43,579 bases of DNA from an uncultured bacterium. GTDB taxonomy: Bacteria; Bacillota_I; Bacilli_A; RF39; UBA660. The stretch spans positions 1-43,579 of the forward strand of contig CAJMOW010000005.1 in NCBI GenBank assembly GCA_905215145.1, given 5' to 3'. The notes beneath the pieces were generated by a model. The model ran no database searches. It saw only the letters and a list, made by a program, of their open reading frames with translations, and was not told the DNA's origin. Of this stretch, positions 39,082-43,579 are shown one piece after another (positions within the stretch are counted from its first letter, which is position 1; the number at the start of each line of letters is the position of its first letter). Made by a program: the position numbers and the translations under genes.

Positions 39082-39094
39082 AGGTATAAAATAG

Positions 39095-39130
39095 AAATAG
39101 GCAGCAGCATTGGTGTGCTACTGCCTATTT
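39095..39130 (-). terminator. Terminator-like hairpin after the 300-aa structural gene
   Basis: On the minus strand a 15-bp stem with one mismatch (AAATAGGCAGTAGCA with TGCTGCTGCCTATTT) and a six-base loop is followed by CTATTTTAT. The A/T flanks make it work in either direction. It sits 13 bases after the stop codon and just before the next ATG, so it probably reduces read-through from an abundant transcript, rather than ending the operon. Confidence 0.65.
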
Positions 39131-39143
39131 TAATTTAGATTGT

Positions 39144-40046
39144 TTAGTCTGTAATAGCTTCTACAGTACCGATGTTACCTAAAGCTGCTTCAAAATCAGC
39201 TGCCAAGTCTTCTTTAACGTAGAATACGTGAGTAGTCATAGACTTAGTAACTTCTCCTACAGCATCACCACCCATAATACCTCTTTCCTTGCAGTAGTAG
39301 ATAGTATATTGGTTGTACTTAGCTCCAGCTACTGGAAGCTCCTCTTCATTAAGAGCAGCAAAGCGTCTAGCTTCCAAAGTCGGCAGTCTAAGGTCTTTAA
39401 GAATCATCCAGTAAGTACCGAATCCTTCTTTAGATTTAACAATGGTATTAACTCCATCGTAGTCTGGATCATCAGCAGGAAGTGCTGTTGCAATAGTTAC
39501 AAACTCTCCACCTACAAGAGCTGTGTTGAGAGTTGGATCAAATTTCTGAATTTCGGCTTTAGTAAACAGCTGATATTCATCCATTCCTTCAATAACTAAA
39601 TTGTTACCATTAGCACTAGCTTTAATCCAGTGGTCTCCATAAATAGTCTGAATCTTCTCAATTACTCTAGCTGCCTCTTTAGCAATATCAGCTGCCGTAG
39701 CAGAAGCATCCTTAACAGCAAATTCGTACATAAGAGGTTTGCCCTTAAATACAAAGTCATTAGAGTAGTAAGAATTCTGACTTCCTGACAATCTAATGTA
39801 GAGAGCTACTCTATAGTTACCTACACCCTGGTTATCCATAGTAAATGTTACTTTACCAAGTACTGGGTCTGATGCAGCTCTTTTATAAATATGTACTACA
39901 TTAGGTTTGAGGAATTTGTTTACTCTTTTAAATTCAAAGCTGCCTACAACACCACTACCTGTATCCTCTTGTTGTGCAGACCATTTAGCTTTACCGCTAG
40001 AATCTAGATTAGAATTAACAATCAGTGTGTTAGTCCATTTAAACAT
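39144..40046 (-). CDS. Structural protein of the connector/tail region (300 aa)
   Basis: A beta-rich protein starting MFKWTNTLIVNSNLDSSGKA, with Gly/Asn/Ser turns and a central Ala-rich helix (ASATAADIAKEAARVIEKIQ). The composition, size and even distribution of short strands resemble tail-tube or head-decoration proteins that occur in many copies. No catalytic motif is visible. The gene follows the 324-aa ring gene after six bases and ends in a strong hairpin, like the MCP gene; this pairing suggests it is also needed in large amounts. I cannot say whether it is a ring, tube or head protein. High Ala/Val/Thr content distinguishes it from the Asn/Tyr-rich tail genes downstream. Confidence 0.55.
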   Translation of the reverse strand: MFKWTNTLIVNSNLDSSGKAKWSAQQEDTGSGVVGSFEFKRVNKFLKPNVVHIYKRAASDPVLGKVTFTMDNQGVGNYRVALYIRLSGSQNSYYSNDFVFKGKPLMYEFAVKDASATAADIAKEAARVIEKIQTIYGDHWIKASANGNNLVIEGMDEYQLFTKAEIQKFDPTLNTALVGGEFVTIATALPADDPDYDGVNTIVKSKEGFGTYWMILKDLRLPTLEARRFAALNEEELPVAGAKYNQYTIYYCKERGIMGGDAVGEVTKSMTTHVFYVKEDLAADFEAALGNIGTVEAITD

Positions 40047-40052
40047 AATTTA

Positions 40053-41027
40053 TTACTTTTTATTAGGTTGTGACTGTGCTTGAGCTGGATTAGCAATAGT
40101 CGTATTAACTGGAATATGAGTTTGAAGTCTTGGGTCACTAGAGTTCTCCATGACTAATTTAACCAGCACATTTATAATCTCTTGGCACACATAATCTGGG
40201 AATTCCATCATTTGAGATGTATCTTCTGTTAAGTCTAATTGCTCCTGTGTAAGTCTGATATTCTGAGGAGTTTTCAGATAATCAATGTACACATTAACTA
40301 GTTCAAATAGTGATGTGTCTTTACCGTATCTAATCTCCATTCTAACTTGAGAAGTGTTACCAAATCTAATTTGTCCAGACCTTTCTACAGCGTCTACAGC
40401 ATTATTACCGATTTTAATAGTTTTGGGTAGTCCTCCTGTAACAGTAGTAGTTCCGTCTGAGGTGGTTGCTGATGTAATATCAGTACCACTATTAGCGGAA
40501 GCTTGGTAAGGATTAGTGGGATTAGCTACATTTGTATTTACATTATGAATGTAGAAATACGGTCTCTTGTACATAGGTCTCATGTAGAAGTTGTTAATAA
40601 TCTGAGACCATAAGTCAGATGTCAATCTTCTAGCAGAGAATTGTACAAAAGAATCAGGATTATAGCATTTAAACTGCTTCTTAACTTTATAATTACATAC
40701 GCAGTTAAGAATATGTAAGTAATCTGAAGGAAGTATTACCTCATAAGTGGCTCCATAAAGTGCATTAGAAGCAGTAACACCATTGCCAGTAACATCATCG
40801 CCAGTATATGCATCAGCAACCAGCTTTACTGGTAAAATTGCTGTAGCTTTCAATACACGTACATCATCTGTAGTTTGCTGATTAATATCATAGATATTAT
40901 AGCGAGTGTTAATGTATTGATAGACAGCTTTGTTAAATAGGTAATTAAAATCTTCTAAAAGTAAACTGGGAGCCTCTACCTTATTAAGTTCTATCAGAAC
41001 TCCTTCATAGACCTGTCTAGCTGTCAT
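40053..41027 (-). CDS. Head-tail connector (ring) protein (324 aa)
   Basis: The N-terminal half has helices followed by TYEVILPSDYLHILNCVCNY and a Tyr/Pro-rich stretch NFYMRPMYKRPYFYIHN. The C-terminal half contains LKTPQNIRLTQEQLDLTEDT and MEFPDYVCQEIINVLVKLVM. I link this combination to a well-conserved crassvirus gene of the adaptor/ring group, located two genes after the capsid gene. A Thr/Ser/Gly/Asn-rich loop at about 175-200 (SGTDITSATTSDGTTTVTGG) and an Asn/Gln/Pro-rich tail look disordered. No enzyme motifs. It starts with ATG 19 bases after the 271-aa gene. Confidence 0.6.
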   Translation of the reverse strand: MTARQVYEGVLIELNKVEAPSLLLEDFNYLFNKAVYQYINTRYNIYDINQQTTDDVRVLKATAILPVKLVADAYTGDDVTGNGVTASNALYGATYEVILPSDYLHILNCVCNYKVKKQFKCYNPDSFVQFSARRLTSDLWSQIINNFYMRPMYKRPYFYIHNVNTNVANPTNPYQASANSGTDITSATTSDGTTTVTGGLPKTIKIGNNAVDAVERSGQIRFGNTSQVRMEIRYGKDTSLFELVNVYIDYLKTPQNIRLTQEQLDLTEDTSQMMEFPDYVCQEIINVLVKLVMENSSDPRLQTHIPVNTTIANPAQAQSQPNKK

Positions 41028-41046
41028 TCTTAGTAGTTTACGTTAT

Positions 41047-41862
41047 TTATTTCTTTGCTCCTTTGTCATCATAGAACTCAGGATAAACATCTCTCTTAAT
41101 GAGTTCAAGTACTTTAGCATTAGTAGGATTCTTCATCCAAGAAATTACCGCGTCGTCAGTTGCTCCAAGTACAATTTGATTCTCACTATATAGATAAACT
41201 TTATTCTTCACATAAATGACACGTTTGTCCTTAGCATCAATAAATAGCAGTCTAAGTGCAATATCATCACCACGATAAAGATTAATAATCTTCTCTGGTT
41301 CTTTAGATGCAATATTCATCAAGAAGTCTTCTACATCGGCATCTGGAGCATTACGCATGTTACGTCCAAGCAACTTAGCCATTTTAAGTCTACCATCAGC
41401 ACCTTGTGGGTCTCTAATAATGTATTCTTCCGCGTCATGAATAAGTCTTCTCTTATTAACACGTTTATTAGTTTCGTAGCCTGGTCTCTCTACATAGAGT
41501 TCTGCACTACCATACCTTTTAGAGTCTCCATCAATTACTAAGTTTCCGTTCTTATCACGTTGATCACGTGACATAGCAATCATCGGACAGTGTTGAATAG
41601 AATACCACTCAGCGGCTTGCCAAGGATCATTTAGGTTAAATGTCTTTCCGTCTTCTATAATAAATACTCTATTCTCTGCAATAAGCGGTTTCCCTTTATC
41701 AGCTTCAGATTGAAAGATTATATCACCCTTACTATCTACAGGTCTCACACAGTCTGGATATCTGCCAGTTTGAGGGTCTCTTACTGGATTTAAGAAATAC
41801 TTCTGTCCCACTTTACCGAATACACTTCTTAAGACAATTACGTTGTCTAATACATCAGCCAT
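41047..41862 (-). CDS. Conserved protein encoded directly after the capsid gene (271 aa)
   Basis: A hydrophilic, charged protein with VFGKVGQKYFLNPVRDPQTG near the start and FNLNDPWQAAEWYSIQHCPM in the middle. It has a basic helical segment (NKRVNKRRLIHDAEEYIIRD) and a helical C terminus ending in KGAKK. Crassviruses carry a gene of this kind at this place; I know of no established activity. An auxiliary capsid or head-completion role is the natural guess. It is separated from the MCP stop by 94 bases that hold a terminator-like hairpin, so its expression may be lower than that of the capsid gene. Confidence 0.6.
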   Translation of the reverse strand: MADVLDNVIVLRSVFGKVGQKYFLNPVRDPQTGRYPDCVRPVDSKGDIIFQSEADKGKPLIAENRVFIIEDGKTFNLNDPWQAAEWYSIQHCPMIAMSRDQRDKNGNLVIDGDSKRYGSAELYVERPGYETNKRVNKRRLIHDAEEYIIRDPQGADGRLKMAKLLGRNMRNAPDADVEDFLMNIASKEPEKIINLYRGDDIALRLLFIDAKDKRVIYVKNKVYLYSENQIVLGATDDAVISWMKNPTNAKVLELIKRDVYPEFYDDKGAKK

Positions 41863-41910
41863 ATTAATTCTATCATTTTAATTATATTATTAATATCTTG
41901 TTAAAATAGT

Positions 41911-41937
41911 GTGAGGAAGGTCTTATGCCTTCCCCAC
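41911..41937 (-). terminator. Terminator-like hairpin after the capsid gene
   Basis: On the minus strand a 10-bp stem (GTGGGGAAGG with CCTTCCTCAC, including one G·U pair) and a seven-base loop CATAAGA are followed by ACTATTTTAAC. It starts 19 bases after the MCP stop. It probably lowers transcription into the downstream connector genes or protects the abundant capsid mRNA. Confidence 0.65.
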
Positions 41938-41956
41938 ATTATCTATTATAAACTTA

Positions 41957-42148
41957 TTACACTTCTTTCATAATGAAGCTTCTGTAAGGTGAGAATACAC
42001 CTACACCAGAGTAACCCCAGTTGATAAGCTTAGAAGCAGCTACAGGACTTGAAACAACTCCAGAGCTCAGTCCGTCAAGACCACCAACACCCGGATACTT
42101 GTTAGAAATAAAGTCTCCACCCTTCAACGTAAACATTTGGCAATTATG
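41957..42148 (-). CDS. Major capsid protein, exon 2 (C-terminal 63 residues)
   Basis: This piece has no start codon of its own. In the frame set by the upstream splice site it encodes 63 residues beginning HNCQMFTLKGGDFISNKYPG and ending FSPYRSFIMKEV, then TAA. The FTLKGG…YRSxIxxE pattern is the C-terminal end I associate with crassvirus capsid proteins. The exon starts at C42148, directly after the intron's final G at 42149. Its 64 codons including the stop are exactly in frame with exon 1. An ORF caller would overlook it and end the capsid protein prematurely at 43047. Confidence 0.88.
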   Translation of the reverse strand, partial: HNCQMFTLKGGDFISNKYPGVGGLDGLSSGVVSSPVAASKLINWGYSGVGVFSPYRSFIMKEV

Positions 42149-43073
42149 CCCAACATGTTACCATGTTGATTAGACTATATCTTAAGTTTAGTCAATGTAC
42201 TTAAATGTAAAACCTCCTGCTTGTTTACGTGTTCCCTTTAACACATGAACACATCCACAGAAGTCTCTCTTACATTCCCTTACTGTATCATACACCTTTA
42301 CTAACTCTCCTTGTAATGTGTATTGTCCAACACGTTTCGGCTTATTTATTTTATCATAGATTTCAAGTTTATCTACTTTATCATAAGACCACATATAACC
42401 ACCAGCCTGACCTTTAGTTTTAATTGCTCTTGCAATGTTTAAACTCTTAGTTCCCTTTAAGGCTTTAGTAGCTAATGCTATTGATTCGAAGGTTTGTATA
42501 TATTCTCCATCTAGTGAATATTGGTGAACCTCTCTCGTACTATGAGGAGGAACATTTCCACCTTCAATGATGTTATAAGTATCCTTCCGTTGTATAAATT
42601 CAGTGGTAACTAACCATGCTTCTAAATCTAAAGCATCTTGTAAGTTATTGAACTCCTTAATAGTTACTCTTATAAATTTATCTGGGCCATACTTATTAAC
42701 TGCATACTGGAACGGAGTTTGACTGAACTTATAGGTGGATGGTTTATATGTTAAAACTCCACATCCTAAATATCCGTCAAATTTATCAGTTAATGTCTTA
42801 TGAACTCCGATATAAATCTTACCGTTCATTGTGTTAGTAGTAAGGTATACTATGTACCTTGGATTTAAACTTTCTCCCATTTCAATTAATTATAATTATT
42901 AATTTACGTCAAACTGACTAGTCGTTGAACCTTACTGAGAGCTACTCTATGAGCCTGCTTATCCTCAGTCTTGGCTGCTGATTGTCCTACTATTTCAAGG
43001 AGTTCCAGCAATTAAAGAGATTTTAATTTTGCGTTAATTATTACGGCTACGCTGCCCAGCAACCCGAATGTTC
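42149..43073 (-). ncRNA. Group I self-splicing intron in the capsid gene
   Basis: The intron is 925 nt. Visible core elements on the minus strand are GGACAATCAGCAGCCAAG (42970-42987, P4-P6 region), the 5' P7 strand in GTTCAACGACTAGTC (42916-42930) and the 3' P7 strand AAGATATAGTC (42173-42183). P1 fixes the 5' cut: exon GCGATT pairs with GGTTGC nine bases downstream, ending in a U·G pair at 43074/43073. The final base is G. The endonuclease gene lies in the P8 region between the P7 strands. The stretch 42881-43073 holds only ribozyme core. The core resembles that of the polymerase intron closely (GGACAATC-x-GCAGC-x-AAG; GTTCA-x-CGACTA), so the two share ancestry. Confidence 0.9.
42188..42880 (-). 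CDS. GIY-YIG homing endonuclease (capsid-intron-encoded)
   Basis: 230 aa. The GIY-YIG domain occupies about residues 7-100 with YIVY (9-12, in place of GIY) and YIG (23-25). It is followed by two repeats of a NUMOD1-like DNA-binding element, HQYSLDGEYIQTFES at about 119-133 and GQYTLQGELVKVYDT at about 187-201, each ending near a QAGG[YF]-type sequence. This is the usual layout of phage intron endonucleases of the SegE/I-TevI-like group. It would cut intron-free capsid genes at or near the insertion site. The ATG is at 42880 and the TAA lies five bases before the 3' P7 strand. It differs in family from the LAGLIDADG enzyme of the polymerase intron, although the ribozymes are alike. Confidence 0.9.
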   Translation of the reverse strand: MGESLNPRYIVYLTTNTMNGKIYIGVHKTLTDKFDGYLGCGVLTYKPSTYKFSQTPFQYAVNKYGPDKFIRVTIKEFNNLQDALDLEAWLVTTEFIQRKDTYNIIEGGNVPPHSTREVHQYSLDGEYIQTFESIALATKALKGTKSLNIARAIKTKGQAGGYMWSYDKVDKLEIYDKINKPKRVGQYTLQGELVKVYDTVRECKRDFCGCVHVLKGTRKQAGGFTFKYID

Positions 43074-43579
43074 AATCGCTGGTTCACCACTTACTTTATC
43101 AGCAGTCAAGTCAAGCATCAACATGAAGCCCTTATCGCTACCCCATTCACGAGAGAATGTTCTATCAACCTTGAATGAAATTGTATTACCACCGATTTCA
43201 TAAGATTGGAATGTAGCACCAACGTCAACATAACCGTTAGCTTTCTTAGACCACAGATAAGTTCCGCAAGTTTTGAATCTAGCAAGCCACTCTGACAGAC
43301 AAGTTTGTACATCTCCCCATGCCTTCTCGTTACAGATAAGCACGTACTTGTTACCAGTTGGGTTCTCACTCTTCTCATTCATCATAGCAATAGCTGTAGT
43401 GAATGCTTCAACTGTAAGTTTGTTATATGCATATTTAGATGCAAATCTCTCAACTTGTGGGATGATACCATCACCAATATAGATAGGACGACCAGTATCT
43501 GGATCGAACAGTGTCGGTTTACCATTCTTATCAACATTAGTTTTGTTGAACAGCAAGCCATTATTTCTTACATACAAGA
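43074..43579 (-). CDS. Major capsid protein, exon 1 (5' end outside the window)
   Basis: The last 168 codons before the intron are present; the N-terminal half lies beyond the right edge. The sequence includes LFDPDTGRPIYIGDGIIPQV, YVLICNEKAWGDVQ and FSREWGSDKGFMLMLDLTAD, which I recognise as the C-terminal half of the crassvirus major capsid protein (HK97 fold). The exon ends GEPAI at 43074 and continues in exon 2 as HNCQMFTLKGG. Unspliced, it would add eight intron-coded residues and stop at 43047, losing the last 63 residues. There is no true start in the window: the first in-frame start-like codon is a TTG at 43577 inside the coding frame. Confidence 0.9.

Noticed and set aside
43047..43073. 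C-terminal residues EHSGCWAA as part of the capsid protein
   Set aside because: These codons lie in the intron after a well-supported P1 splice site; the real C terminus is at 41957-42148.
43575..43577. TTG as the start of a short capsid-like gene
   Set aside because: The frame is open through the edge and the sequence is the middle of a capsid protein, so the true start is outside the window.

Overview
The window is a stretch of a double-stranded DNA phage genome and almost certainly a crAss-like phage (order Crassvirales), whose hosts are Bacteroidales gut bacteria. Three things point there. A gene at the right edge is recognisable as the crassvirus major capsid protein (MCP). A giant virion-type RNA polymerase carries the DxDxD active-site signature SDYDIDK. 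Between them lies the usual crassvirus run of ring/connector genes, two very large tail (nozzle/muzzle-type) genes and several giant, low-complexity proteins of the packaged 'cargo' type. The DNA is AT-rich (about two-thirds by eye). Every gene I support lies on the minus strand, so transcription runs right to left and the map is best read from high to low coordinates.

Head and connector (43579 to 36640): the MCP 3' part is split by a group I intron carrying a GIY-YIG endonuclease. It is followed by a conserved post-MCP gene, ring/connector genes, a 300-aa structural gene and two small conserved genes. Tail (36638 to 28336): two giant genes of 1173 and 1593 aa, probably the nozzle/muzzle of the short tail. 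Accessory block (28343 to 25260): a 392-aa protein, a lipoprotein with a retropepsin-like aspartyl protease domain and a DUF192-domain protein, all coupled by overlapping start/stop codons, followed by a free-standing GIY-YIG homing endonuclease gene. Cargo and transcription block (25259 to 1): a Bacteroidales-type promoter, a small Ala/Pro/Gly-rich protein followed by a hairpin, then 1624-, 606-, 1152- and 1771-aa proteins and the RNA polymerase, which runs off the left edge. The 1771-aa protein contains a superfamily 1 helicase domain.

The most striking features are these. (1) A LAGLIDADG-carrying group I intron is inserted inside the catalytic aspartate motif of the RNA polymerase; both splice sites can be placed to the base. 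(2) A second, related group I intron splits the MCP. (3) A helicase domain sits in the protein encoded directly before the polymerase. (4) An aspartyl-protease lipoprotein and a DUF192 protein lie in the middle of the structural operon. (5) A short 'E-x-G-E-R-[IV]-[FL]' module is shared by three otherwise unrelated proteins. Ring/tail assignments rest on family recall and gene order. RNA polymerase, MCP, introns, endonucleases, helicase motifs, DUF192 and the protease rest on motifs visible in the sequence.

No tRNA, CRISPR array, insertion sequence, attachment site or origin was recognised. The only stretches over 300 bases without an ordinary phage gene are the two introns; about 330 bases of the RNA polymerase intron (2226-2556) are non-coding and hold its catalytic core.
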